From the NCBI GenBank assembly GCA_027575805.1, contig JANBPU010000329.1, positions 1 through 16,234 of the forward strand: DNA of 16,234 bases. Reading direction: 5' to 3'. Positions 1-8,848 of the stretch are shown in pieces (within the stretch, counting starts at the first letter, position 1; each line of letters begins with the position of its first letter). A program made the translations under genes and the position numbers. The DNA comes from Mycoemilia scoparia. Its lineage: Eukaryota > Kickxellomycota > Kickxellomycetes > Kickxellales > Kickxellaceae. The notes beneath the pieces are model-generated. The model was given only the letters and a program-made list of their open reading frames with translations, searched no databases and was not told the origin of the DNA.

Positions 1-90
1 TGTAGTACTAGGGGGAATATTTTCGATTGGGCTGGGTTTCTGTAGGTCCAAAATTTCCCCCGTCGTATCAGTCGACAGCCAGATGCAAGC

Positions 91-99
91 AAAACAAAA
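91..99 (-). terminator. Pol III terminator of tRNA-Lys
   Basis: On the minus strand, TTTTGTTTT starts about 7 nt beyond the tRNA 3' end. Runs of four or more T on the non-template strand are the normal RNA polymerase III stop signal. Confidence 0.7.
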
Positions 100-105
100 G
101 TGAAG

Positions 106-178
106 CCCCCAACGTGGGGATCGAACCCACAACCTTGAGATTAAGAGTCTCACGCTCTACCAATTGAGCTAGCCGGGC
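106..178 (-). tRNA. tRNA-Lys (anticodon CUU)
   Basis: Reading the minus strand from 178 down to 106 gives a 73-nt cloverleaf that closely resembles the eukaryotic elongator tRNA-Lys. The acceptor starts GCCCGGC, the D-arm carries an A-box (TAGCTCAATTGG), and the anticodon stem TGAGA/TCTCA encloses the loop CTCTTAA, so the anticodon is CTT. The T-arm is GTGGG-TTCGATC-CCCAC and contains the B-box. There is no intron. It decodes AAG. The acceptor stem has G5-U and G6-U wobbles as in other tRNA-Lys(CUU), but the outermost pair is G1 opposite G72, a mismatch where C72 would be expected. A run of T on the minus strand follows within about 7 nt and can serve as Pol III terminator. CCA is not encoded, as expected for a nuclear eukaryotic tRNA. 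Confidence 0.95.
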
Positions 179-188
179 AAACAAATTC

Positions 189-412
189 TTAATAAATTTT
201 CAAGGTCCGCGTAGTGGCTTGGACGGTCCCGCCGATCCGCCTCCCAGTATAAAAACCTACAAAAATGCATGGGTTAGCTAAATATGGGGGGCAAATACTT
301 ACCTAGATTGAACTGGGGGCGACTAGATGAATCTGAAGGCCAGGGAATAGCAGCAAAATGAGGAAAGAGAAGGTGAGAAGACGATGATGGGTGCCATACT
401 TCAACATAAAAC
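189..412 (-). CDS. 3' part of an unrecognised small spliced gene (tentative)
   Basis: The firm part is an intron on the minus strand from 302 down to 257 (46 nt). It has a GTAAGT donor, a GCTAAC branch-point-like site and a TTTTTGTAG acceptor. The reading frame that stays open across the junction joins exon ...RPQFNL (ending at 303) through a split codon to GFYTGRRIGG..., and stops with TAA at 191-189. That frame is open upstream only to about 412, where an in-frame stop precedes an ATG. The protein would be about 60 aa (MFYVEVWHPSSSS...TLKIY), so either this is a very small protein or more 5' exons lie upstream toward about 610 that I could not join convincingly. The region is rich in Ser, Pro and aromatic residues. 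I recognise no family. The stop codon is only 11 nt from the 5' end of tRNA-Lys on the same strand, so the 3' UTR would run into the tRNA. Confidence 0.3.
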
Positions 413-647
413 ATCCATCAAAGTGAATGTAGTATCCTGAAATATGAGGCCAGCGATTAACACGACCATAACTAACAGAGGCTTCCGAGCAACGAAAATG
501 CAAAATGATCAAGCAACACCAAGTAATGTAAAAATGCCTATATGTCAAAATAAAAACAAAGAAAGAACAAAAACCAAGAGAAAGGACAGCCCTGTAGACC
601 AGCAGCCATGGTGGTGGTATTTAAACCACAATACCAGCAGTGAGTGA

Positions 648-1191
648 ATATGCTCTACATACCAAAAGGCTTTCACAATGCAACATTCCTTTTATTTTGT
701 AAACAATAAACAGCCCAAATAACAACTGTTGTCAATAATAAGCGCGAATTGCAAAAACTCAAGTATTATTCTATTGTGTTTTGGTAAAACACCAAAATAC
801 TATCACAAATAGGCACAACACACACACACACTACTCCTTTTTGTGTGTCTTTCGCGTATAATCCATGCCCAAAGGATGGGTTTAGTGTGTCCATCAAAGA
901 GCACAACACTGTGCTTCATATTTTACTGGCCAAATAAAAAGCAACTACTTTCACAGTGCAAATAAATACACCTCAAATAAAGGTGATCTATTGACAACGA
1001 CTTAATCTATTGGCTTGTAGTGTAGCAAGTATCATTGTGATTTATATTTTACTATCATAAAAGGTTGGCTAAGTGTATAATATTTGTAAAGGGCTATGCC
1101 AAATATTATATTGGTTTTCTTTCTATGTTTAGCCAGGAAGAAATTGGATAAATGGCAAGATTCCACCAGTGATCAGGCATGAAATAGATGT
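648..1191. other. AT-rich intergenic stretch, no gene seen
   Basis: No convincing ORF or RNA gene is visible on either strand. It holds a short (AC)n run around 810-830 and otherwise AT-rich unique-looking sequence. Confidence 0.5.
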
Positions 1192-1450
1192 TAGAATCTC
1201 CTTTGAAGGTGTACCAAAAGAATATTTTAGATAATAGTCAACAATCTGTCAAACTCTAGCCAAAGTGTATGGGCTATGGACTGAGTTGCAGGGAATGTAT
1301 GAGGGTACCAACCTGTTTCCGTTTGATGAGGAACTTGCCAGATAGAAATGAGTCCTCGTTATATTTGGTCCAATCATCAGCCAATTCATATACATTTTCT
1401 TGGTGACCCATTTTGCCTAAAGCTTTGTGAAGTCTGACCAAATGTTAAAT
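1192..1450 (+). repeat. Dispersed repeat, copy A (left + right modules)
   Basis: This is the fullest copy of a repeat found six times in the window. The left module opens with AATCTCCT, then a GTACCAA block, and contains GGGAATGTATGAGGGTA, a CTGTTTCCGTTTG block and GAACTTGCCA. The right module continues with AAATGAGTCCTC, TTTGGTCCAATCATCAGCCA, a GGTGACCCA block, TTTTGCCTAA and CTTTGTGAAGTCTGACCA. Related blocks recur at 3755, 4821, 7332, 8718 and 15416, always on the plus strand. It has no ORF and no recognisable tRNA-like A/B boxes or terminal inverted repeats. It could be a SINE-like element or the non-coding remnant of a larger transposon. Confidence 0.75.
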
Positions 1451-1997
1451 AAGTGTACTTTTAAATAACTTTTTAGAAAGATTATTCATCAAGCATTGCC
1501 ATTTTTACCAACTCTTTCTTTCGCCATTTCTAGCCAATGACTTGGCAGAGACAAAGTCAGGTGATTATCACATTATATTTCGTTTAAAGAAACTAAATCA
1601 TAATCAAATGATGGCCACAATAATTCCGCTTGACAAGATAATACCCATATCAATGCGATTATATTCAAAAGCTTGGCTCCTAAACTCCAACAAGAAGCTT
1701 TTTTACGCTTACTCAACTGATTTGGGTAATCAAAGTCTAAAGCGCTGATTGGTACTACTGACACACAACATTACTCAAAAAATCTGTATTTTTTTTTGTT
1801 ACCACAACCAACCAACCAACCCAGAGAGTAGTCAATTTTATCTGTTGTTATAGCTGGCATTTTTTCTTGATCAAGCACTGCTCCCACATTGATTCTCATC
1901 TTCACCCATACCATTACCTTATTCTTTATCTTCTTTATACAATTTAATATTTTTAATTTTCCATATATATATATATGTATTTACGCATTTTACTATA
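1451..1997. other. Intergenic and 5' flank of the carrier gene
   Basis: AT-rich sequence with no supported gene. The last 30 nt before the carrier ATG include a (TA)n run at about 1965-1976, which could act as a TATA-like region but is low-complexity. Confidence 0.4.
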
Positions 1998-3427
1998 ATG
2001 GATTCAAAACAAATTCCAACGCAAATAGCAACAACAACAACACCCACAGCGAAGTCTGAAAAAAGTTCTCAGGATAGGTGGGTTCATTTTGTCGGGGGTG
2101 GTGTTGGTGGGCTAATAGGGGCTCTAGTCACATCGCCTTTGGATGTTGTTCGAACCAGACTTCAGGTAAGTGGACGGCATATAATATACACCATATATCT
2201 TTATAACAGAAACAGAGCTTTCTTTTGGCGAATTTGGATCGGGGTTATTGATGTTAATGTGTGCGTTGTTTAATAGTCTGCATCAGCGCCAAAAAATCAT
2301 AATGTATCACACAGTCTTGGAAAGAGAATAATCCATCCTATTATCAATACTGGTCATGTTCTTTCGGATATATATAAACTACAGGGAATTCGTGGATTGT
2401 TTTCTGGAATCGGGCCTAATTTGACGGGAATCATTCCATCAAGGTAAGTTTTAATTGATCCGTATGTTATACATATTAGAGTGTTTTTCAAGCGACCAAC
2501 CGTATATATATGTGTGTAGAGCTATACAGTTTGCAGCATATGGCAATGGAAAAAGAATATATACAGAACTGAATGGTGGGTTGGAAACACCAGGAGTTCA
2601 TTTAATGTCAGCCGCAACGGCAGGTAAGCAAAACATATTCCAAACACATTGGCACATTTTATCATTAAATTGAATCGAATCGAGTTGGATGCTCTTCAAG
2701 GCAAATGTACTATAATGGCTGTTTTTGTGACATTGTGTGTGTGTGTGTGTAGGTGCTATAACCGCTGTAGCAACAAACCCAATATGGATGATAAAAACTC
2801 GAATGCAATTGCAGCATATGGATCGTAGCAAACCACCGCCATACAGAAACAGTATTCAGTGCATTGCGACCATTTTCCGTAAGGAGGGATTACTTGGATT
2901 TTATAAGGGAACCAGCGCATCGTTCCTTGGAATATCAGAAGGAACTATTCAATGGATGCTGTATGAAAGATTTAAAAAGATTATTCGTGACAAAAAAGCC
3001 AAGTTGGAAAATATTCCAGGTGGTGATCATAGTATAAAGAAATCGATTAACGGTAAGAATATCATATAAATAGATAGTAACATGAATGTATATCTTATTG
3101 AAATTGGGAAATTAATCCCCGCTATTGCCACTGTTGTTGCATATAGACTGGTTTGAATATTTTGGAGCAGCAGCTTCGGCTAAACTGATTTCCGCGGTTA
3201 TTGCTTATCCTCACGAAGTCTTGCGTACTCGTCTACGACAACTTCCTGACAGCAACGGTCAAGTCAAATATACAGGACTAACGCAAGCAGCAAAGGTTAT
3301 ATGGAAAGAAGAAGGACTATTTGCATTCTATGGTGGGCTGGCTCCACACTTGATGCGCACAGTTCCCAATGCAGCGATAATGTTCCTTTCATATGAGCTT
3401 GTGTTGCATTACTTTGGTTCCTCTTGA
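1998..3427 (+). CDS. RIM2: Mitochondrial pyrimidine-nucleotide carrier (Rim2 / SLC25A33-36 type)
   Basis: Five exons: 1998-2165, 2277-2443, 2520-2623, 2753-3052 and 3147-3427. They total 1020 nt, an exact multiple of three, and encode 339 aa. All introns are GT-AG (111, 76, 129 and 94 nt) and every junction keeps the frame. The protein has the three-repeat mitochondrial carrier plan. The signature motifs are PLDVVRTRLQ (from P47), NPIWMIKTRMQ (from N155) and YPHEVLRTRLRQ (from Y267). PIW in repeat 2 and PHEVLRTRLRQ in repeat 3 are typical of the Rim2/SLC25A33-36 branch, which exchanges pyrimidine nucleoside tri- and diphosphates across the inner mitochondrial membrane and supports mtDNA and mtRNA synthesis. 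The GFYKG and GLFSG loop motifs are also present. Length fits the family (about 310-380 aa). The N-terminal 25 residues are Thr/Lys-rich. FAD/folate-type carriers also have PIW, so substrate is inferred from family likeness. Confidence 0.93.
2733..2752 (+). repeat. GT-repeat tract abutting a 3' splice site
   Basis: A run of about nine GT units ends directly in the AG acceptor of the third intron of the carrier gene. It replaces the usual polypyrimidine tract. Confidence 0.7.
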
Positions 3428-3754
3428 ATAACCTACCTACTCCAATCCAGCATATAATATAGATCCAGTTTTCATTTTTCTATTTTGCACAATACTGTTG
3501 CTCTATTCCTTTATGTTTGTTTTTCAGCCAGATAATACAATGTATATAATTACTTTTATTATTTAGTGGAGTGTTTGTTAAAGAAATGTGAGCTTAGTTT
3601 AAACAGGTTCCTTACAAGATACCAAACCAGCTAAATGTATGAAATTTCGATCTTTTTTAGGTAACCTCACCATCCAAACAAAACAAAGCAAAACTAGGAC
3701 ATCTTTTACTTAAAAGGCATGCTGATTCCGATGGGATCGTGTGGGTATTTGGTC
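3428..3754. other. 3' flank of the carrier gene, no gene seen
   Basis: AT-rich sequence after the carrier stop, which probably holds its 3' UTR and poly(A) site. No ORF or RNA gene is supported. Confidence 0.5.
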
Positions 3755-4010
3755 GAGTAATCTCCTCTAAAAAAGTACCAAGATGCTCTCCTGATCACTA
3801 ACTAGCCAACCACCACTGAGCCTCCAGCTAAAATGTATAGGTCATGAGCTGTTTTTAAGGGAATGTATGAGGGTATCTGTCTGTTCCCTTTTGATTTGGT
3901 AAACACAAATTTTGGTGTATGTGGCATTCAGCTACCTCTCTAGGAGTAATAAAATGCTTAATCATCAGTATCAGTCTGATCTCTTTTTGAGGAGAACTTG
4001 CCATTTACAT
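3755..4010 (+). repeat. Dispersed repeat, copy B (left module, interrupted)
   Basis: This left module starts GAGTAATCTCCTCTA and carries GAGCCTCCAGCTAAAAT and GGGAATGTATGAGGGTATCT, then CTGTTCCCTTTTGA. It is closely similar to copy C at 4821. After CTTTTGA (ending 3894) about 96 bp of unrelated sequence intervenes. The module then resumes after CTTTTTGA (ending 3990) with GGAGAACTTGCCAT. The near-identical 7-8 bp on both sides of the interruption looks like a target-site duplication around a nested insertion. No right module follows. Confidence 0.7.
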
Positions 4011-4658
4011 GAAGAATGATATGATAATGATGATCGATTGGGTAAACAAAGTTTATGTGCCAATTAATTCCTGAGAACTTGATAAAGCCAAAAGAGTAAT
4101 CATAGGTCATTATAATGTATTGCCTGGAACATTTACCATATGCAAGTCTACATTCTAGTTCTACACCTTACATCGCCCGCTACCACTGCAACACTGGAGA
4201 GTGTAAAGATTGTAGCTACACAGTTCTGGTTCAGCTCATAGCATAAACGTACAAGGGTGCACATAGATTTGATTTAATACATATGAATGGATGGATGAAT
4301 GAATGGGCGATGTTAGAGCACAAGGGCTATGTTTTTGGAGATTTGTATGTGAACTTTCTCAGGGTACACAGCGGGATATATGGCGGTTTCAGACTATTAA
4401 TAGGAGCTGACAGCAACAGCAAATAATGGTTGAAGCTGTAGTATGAGTCTTCTTAGATGCATTGTTATAACGGATTTGTGATACAGCATGAAGTTTCGGT
4501 GCCTCAGGAATCATCTCACCAGCCTTTTGGCCAATGTATGGGCGGCTGAGAGATCCTATAACTCCACACACACACGCATATTTATAGACCACTATTCAAA
4601 GTATACATTTCTTTTCTATTGTCTTCTCTCTATTCCTCAATAATATATATACGTACAT
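4011..4658. other. Intergenic stretch upstream of the GBD/FH3 gene
   Basis: No supported gene. A minus-strand open frame at 4592-4389 (67 codons) and an adjoining one just downstream look mildly protein-like, but no start, family or convincing splice pair links them. A CA/GT tract sits near 4565. Confidence 0.4.
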
Positions 4659-4665
4659 TATAAAA
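4659..4665 (+). promoter_or_regulatory. TATA-like box of the GBD/FH3 gene
   Basis: TATAAAA lies 20 nt upstream of the ATG at 4686. It is flanked by perfect inverted arms CGTAC (4652-4656) and GTACG (4666-4670). The spacing to the ATG is short for a TATA-driven start, so this could be incidental. Confidence 0.3.
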
Positions 4666-4685
4666 GTACGATACAACTAATAGTT

Positions 4686-7312
4686 ATGACCTTTCCGTTT
4701 GGACAAAGTAGAGGCAAAAAGGCACGAAGTAACTCTAGTGCACCTGATAACATGTCGGATACTATGAAATCAACAGCATCATTAGATATAAAAAGGTTTG
4801 TAGAGACTATTTATATGACAGAGTAGTCTCCTCTAAAAGGGTAGTACTAGGATTATCCCTTGGATACTAGCCAATCACCACCGAGCCTCCAGCTAAAATA
4901 TATACGCCATAGACCAATTTGCAGGGGATGTATGAGGGTATCTGTCTGTTCCCTTTTGGCGGAGAACTTGCCATATGCGCGCTTAGTCTATCTCCATGAA
5001 CCAAACTTCTTTCCAACCTTTTGTTTATGTTGGCATATTGGAGCTTGCATGGGTGTCTAACTGTAAAGTGTTCTATGCTAATACAACATAGGTCAGAGAA
5101 GCCATCTTTATCCACATTCTCTCTCATCAATCAGACGAAAAGCAGCGGCGATGTCGGGACTTCATTACAGGCCGACGCCAAGGCTGCTAGTCAACAGATG
5201 CAGACAGGTCTAACATCGCCATTTCGCAAGGGCCGTAATCGTGGCTACACAACTCCCGGCACAATCGATTCAGGGTACTACTTGACTGGCAACGCAGCCA
5301 AAGATCAATCTATGCTGGCCGAAGCGCAGAATGCCAACATGGAATCCAATCTTGAGAAGCTGATGGATGAAATGGGGCTGTCCGAAGAACGTAAAAAGTT
5401 CATGCGCATGCTCCCCTACAGTCAGCTAAAGACCATCCTTGATTCCCAAAAGAAGAGAGATAGTAGCAGTGGGTTGTCTGTGTTGGCTGAACATATCAAA
5501 ACACTCAAGAACAACAGAGTCCAGTATATCCCATCGAGTCGAATTGGTCGACTTAAGGTTGATTTAAGAGTTCAAGGAATCACGTGAGTCCTATTACCAT
5601 CTATCAACCCATCTTAACAATGACAATTCGGCTTTACAACATTCCCTATTAATTGGTCGAGCATGTATTTTTGTGGGTTATTGTTGATGATATAGGGATA
5701 TCCGGGAGTTTGTCAAAGAAAAGGAGGGCCTCAAGCTTTTGGTCAAACATTTGCACCAGTTGAACAACAAGCCGCTGATGTAAGTACTCCCATTCCCTAG
5801 ACAATGGTATGCACTACAGTCACAGCTTGCTCATCCTTTTCTTGGCATTCAAATGAAATTGCCAGTCAACACAAGGCGCCCCCTAATCCTACTCTTACTA
5901 AAATGTGTCTCTCGCCGTATGCACATGTTTGTGTAGTGAAGGACCCATGCGTAAAGATGAACTAAACAAGGAATACAATCTGCTTTGTTGCATACAATCG
6001 GCGATAAGAGTCAATGAAGGGATGGAAGAGATACTGGCATCCCCTGACATGGCGCTGCATATTGCTGCATCGATAAACTCACCCTGGATTCCATCATGTA
6101 CTTTGGTTCTCAGAATCTTGGCAGGCATTGTTAAACACAACCCACCAGCATCGACCCAGTTTCTCCTGGAGTGCATGTTCAAGACTCGTCCCGACTGTAA
6201 CAAAACCATCAAGGCGTTGGGCAAACGAACTGGCCCGGGTAGTGATATAATATTTTGCCAGTGGTGGAGCAGGTTTGAAAATATAGTGCAGACGTATACA
6301 TCTGTGCCTGCTCTAAAGGCTGACTATAAGTCTGGGGTGCCTATCATTGACTACACGGTGACTAGTCTTGAACTGATAGTGTTTATTTGGAAAGATGTTC
6401 CCGATTTGTACATACGTGTCAGATTATATGAAAGGCTACAGGACTATGCCATTCATAATGCATTGCGGGGCCTTCATAGTTGGCATTCACTCAAAATCGA
6501 AGAAGTCCTGGGCCAATTTAACCAGTTGACACAAAGCGATTATGAAACTGTTGTTTCCAAGATGTCCAACAAAATAGCTTCATCACCAGAAGATGTGGCA
6601 AGCACCAAAACCAGCTGCAATGATAATTGTAATAGGGAAAGTTGTCTGACCGAGCGTGAAATCAAGACTTTTACGGATTTCATCCAACACTATGAGCAAA
6701 ACCGTTCCAGAGGTAGAAGTAATTCCAATTGGTCGATTGAAGCACCTGATACTGGGATATCTTTTCAAAACATTGGAACCTTCAATATACCATCAGGAGG
6801 AAATACTCCAAATGTAAAATCGCCTATGCAGACTGCGGGTGATGGGAATGATGGTGGAGATTACTTTAGTAGTCATGATGGGGTTAGTACTCCACCCATT
6901 GGATGCAGTCCACAAGGAACTCCAAAGCATACTCCTCCTGTTTCTCCTGGATTGCATGCACTTGCTGCTAGAAGTGAATCAGATTCTCCTCAGAGTTTAT
7001 CCGATATGACCAACGATATCAAATTGGCACTTCAGACTTGTCTCAGATCACTTATTTCAATAAACAAGAAAATTTCGGATGAAGATGCTCTTAGTTCTGA
7101 ACTGAAAAACGATAAATCATTATCCAAGGGTAAGTGTGTGTATTTTTAAGGAATTGATCTTGAAGCGAGCTGTAACAACCTTGATATCTGTGTATTGATT
7201 TTTAGATTTTAAACGGGATTTACAACAACTTGAGTTATTAGCAGTTGGTCTCTCTCAAGAAATTAAACAACTTTCATCCACTGCTTTACCAAATCCCAAG
7301 AGATCGTCATAA
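4686..7312 (+). CDS. Rho-binding GBD/FH3 (diaphanous-related formin homology) protein lacking FH1-FH2
   Basis: Five exons: 4686-4795, 5092-5583, 5696-5779, 5937-7129 and 7206-7312. They total 1986 nt, in frame, and encode 661 aa. All introns are GT-AG; the first (296 nt) has a GCTAAT branch site and carries a dispersed repeat. Residues 1-115 are Ser/Gly/Lys-rich. About 120-225 resembles a diaphanous-type GTPase-binding domain (MGLSEERKKFMRMLPYSQLK, then IREFVKEKEGLKLLVKHL). About 230-440 is an armadillo-like FH3 domain (ASPDMALHIAASINSPW, GPGSDIIFCQWWSRFENIV). About 530-600 is rich in Ser-Pro/Thr-Pro sites, possible kinase targets. About 605-661 is a predicted amphipathic coiled coil. In formins, GBD-FH3 binds Rho GTPases and sets localisation, while FH1-FH2 nucleates actin. 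Here the gene ends in tandem TAA codons and no FH2 follows in the next 680 nt. A role in Rho signalling or as a scaffold is inferred. Confidence 0.85.
4821..4985 (+). repeat. Dispersed repeat, copy C (left module) inside an intron
   Basis: This left module runs from GAGTAGTCTCCTCTA through GAGCCTCCAGCTAAAAT, GTATGAGGGTATCTGTCTGT and GGAGAACTTGCCAT. It is the closest match to copy B. It lies in the first intron of the GBD/FH3 gene (4796-5091), in the sense orientation, and accounts for more than half of that intron. Confidence 0.75.
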
Positions 7313-7331
7313 TAATTTGGAAAGGTTTCAC

Positions 7332-7452
7332 TTGGAATTGGATCTATGGTAGGCAGAAATGGGCCCTCATCAGATTTTAGCTCAATTATCAGCAATTTTA
7401 TATGCAACTACCCCTGGAGACCCAAATCCCCCAGAGCCTTGTAGAATTTAAC
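7332..7452 (+). repeat. Dispersed repeat, copy D (right module)
   Basis: This right module runs from TTGGAATTGGATCTATGG and GGCAGAAATGGGCCCTCAT through CTCAATTATCAGC, TATGCAACT, CCTGGAGACCC and GCCTTGTAGAATTTAAC. It starts about 20 nt after the GBD/FH3 stop codon, so it is probably within that gene's 3' UTR. Confidence 0.65.
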
Positions 7453-7990
7453 AATTTAGTTTAGTTGGTTAATTATAAATATTCTTTATTATTTTATCTA
7501 GTAGCTTGGTGACTGTTTTGTAATACAATTAATACATTATTTAGCTAGAGTTTTTATTTCATATTTTAGCTGTATTATATTCTAGGTTAGAAGTTAATTT
7601 GGCAAAGAGCTAAAAATCAGCAAAAACCCATAATAAACTGTATTGTGATCATAGGTGGTCTAGCTATTTTTCCATGATAAGCTAAATTATTGAACGACCT
7701 ATATATAAAAATACTACATACTATTATTCATCTTTCATAAATAAAGCAACATAGCTGCTTTGTGACGGTTATAGACTAAAACACCTACTGGAAGAGCATT
7801 TTGAGATTCAAGGTAATTATAAAATACTGAATTTAGATTTGACAAAAAAAGTCAATTAAAAAATCTTTGAACTGATAACTTGTTTTACTGATTGACAAAA
7901 ACTCAGACCCTCTGCTATTTAATAAAAAACTGACCGTTTAGAGACAAGAATACGGACACGTACAAACATACACAAAGATAGAGAGATAAA
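7453..7990. other. AT-rich intergenic stretch before mitochondrial uS13
   Basis: Very AT-rich, with no ORF or RNA gene supported. TATATATAAAAATAC near 7700 is TATA-like but almost 300 nt from the next ATG, so its role is unclear. Confidence 0.4.
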
Positions 7991-8404
7991 ATGTTGCATA
8001 TATTGGGAGTAAACCTGCCAGACCAAAAAGTCGTATCGGTAGCCCTGACATATTTCTATGGAATTGGAAAAGCCACTGCCGAAAATATCTGTTCAAAAAT
8101 GAGTATCCACAGACAATGCAAACTCCATGAACTCAGCGAAGCCCAGCTCAATCAGCTCTCTGGAATATTGTCTGGAATGACATTGGGAACTGATCTTGAA
8201 CGCGAGGCCAAAAGAAATGTTCAGCACTTGAAACATATTGGTACATATGTTGGTAAGCGCCATGCCATGGGCTTGCCTGTTCACGGCCAACGTACTCGTA
8301 ATAATAGCAAGACTGCCAAGAAGTTTAATGGAAAATTATTACGCAAATACTCAACCTCTGCATTTGGAATGTTCAAGGCTCCTTTATCTTCAAGACCTAT
8401 TTAG
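7991..8404 (+). CDS. SWS2: Mitochondrial small-subunit ribosomal protein uS13m
   Basis: Intronless, 137 aa. The sequence is uS13 throughout. Residues 4-30 match the bacterial-type opening (LGVNLPDQKVVSVALTYFYGIGKATA). A helical middle with LEREAKRNVQHLKHIGTYVGKRHAMGLPV follows, then the basic rRNA-binding tail with GQRTRNNSKTAKK. The pattern 'G-x-P-V-x-GQRTR' is the bacterial/organellar form rather than cytosolic uS13 (Rps18), and the length matches yeast mitochondrial Sws2 (about 143 aa). The protein sits in the head of the small subunit and contacts the subunit interface and tRNA. The first residues are not strongly presequence-like, as in other uS13m proteins. The ATG follows GAGATAAA, an A-rich context typical of fungal starts. 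Confidence 0.93.
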   Translation: MLHILGVNLPDQKVVSVALTYFYGIGKATAENICSKMSIHRQCKLHELSEAQLNQLSGILSGMTLGTDLEREAKRNVQHLKHIGTYVGKRHAMGLPVHGQRTRNNSKTAKKFNGKLLRKYSTSAFGMFKAPLSSRPI

Positions 8405-8717
8405 AATCATCTGCTTTTGGTGAATATTGAAACAATTTTATGTGTGCGTCTTTTCTAATACAAAAAAAACTCGATTTTGATTGCAATATAGTTGGTCACA
8501 CTAAAGTAATGATTTTTTAATTCCTCCTATTAGAAAAAAACATCACAGTTTTTAATAATAACCACCACTAACTTGTAGATCTTTGTTGGACTTTCTTGCC
8601 CGTTTTTTGAATCAAGTCATTACATTTATTTTTGACTGGGTTATAAAGTAATCTTATCATCTTCAAGCTTTGGATTATCCAAGTCTTTAAACATTACTAC
8701 TCGTTTGGTGAGATCTT
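8405..8717. other. 3' flank of mitochondrial uS13, no gene seen
   Basis: AT-rich sequence that presumably holds the 3' UTR. No ORF is supported. Confidence 0.4.
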
Positions 8718-8848
8718 AGTTGGAATCAAATAAATGGCAGGTGGGAATGATGGGCCCCCGGGATTTGGCCCAATCCCAAGCCATTTGATATACAATTCCT
8801 GGGGACCCTTTTTGTTTACCTAAGGCCTTGTCAAATCCTGCCACATGG
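8718..8848 (+). repeat. Dispersed repeat, copy E (right module)
   Basis: This right module runs from GTTGGAATCAAATAAATGG through GGAATGATGGGCCCCC, GATTTGGCCCAATCCCAAGCC, ATATACAATTCCTGGGGACCC, then CCTAAGGCCTTGTCAAATC. It is the best-preserved right module. Copies D and E also share their left border (TTGGAAT...ATGG.AGG), which suggests a real element edge. Confidence 0.7.

Noticed and set aside
1..60. GTAGTACTAGG block resembling one in repeat copy C (around 4841)
   Set aside because: Only about 11 bp are shared and the surrounding sequence does not align, so it is not counted as a repeat copy.
303..548. Minus-strand open frame of 81 codons as a gene
   Set aside because: It ends in a TAG that coincides with the intron donor region at 303. 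A different frame continues across the intron, so this frame is probably not the coding one.
444..647. Plus-strand open frame of 67 codons
   Set aside because: Biased composition, no family likeness, and it overlaps the better-supported minus-strand spliced region.
1542..1764. Overlapping short frames on both strands
   Set aside because: Short, mutually overlapping, with no motif or splice context.
4389..4592. Minus-strand frame containing SRPYIGQKAGEMIPEAPKL
   Set aside because: It looks mildly protein-like, but I could not recognise a family or find a convincing start or splice partner; it ends in low-complexity CCCC/LLL.
5898..6224. Antisense frames inside the GBD/FH3 gene (also 6583-6768)
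   Set aside because: Shadows of exon 4, whose own translation has clear domain features and consistent splicing.
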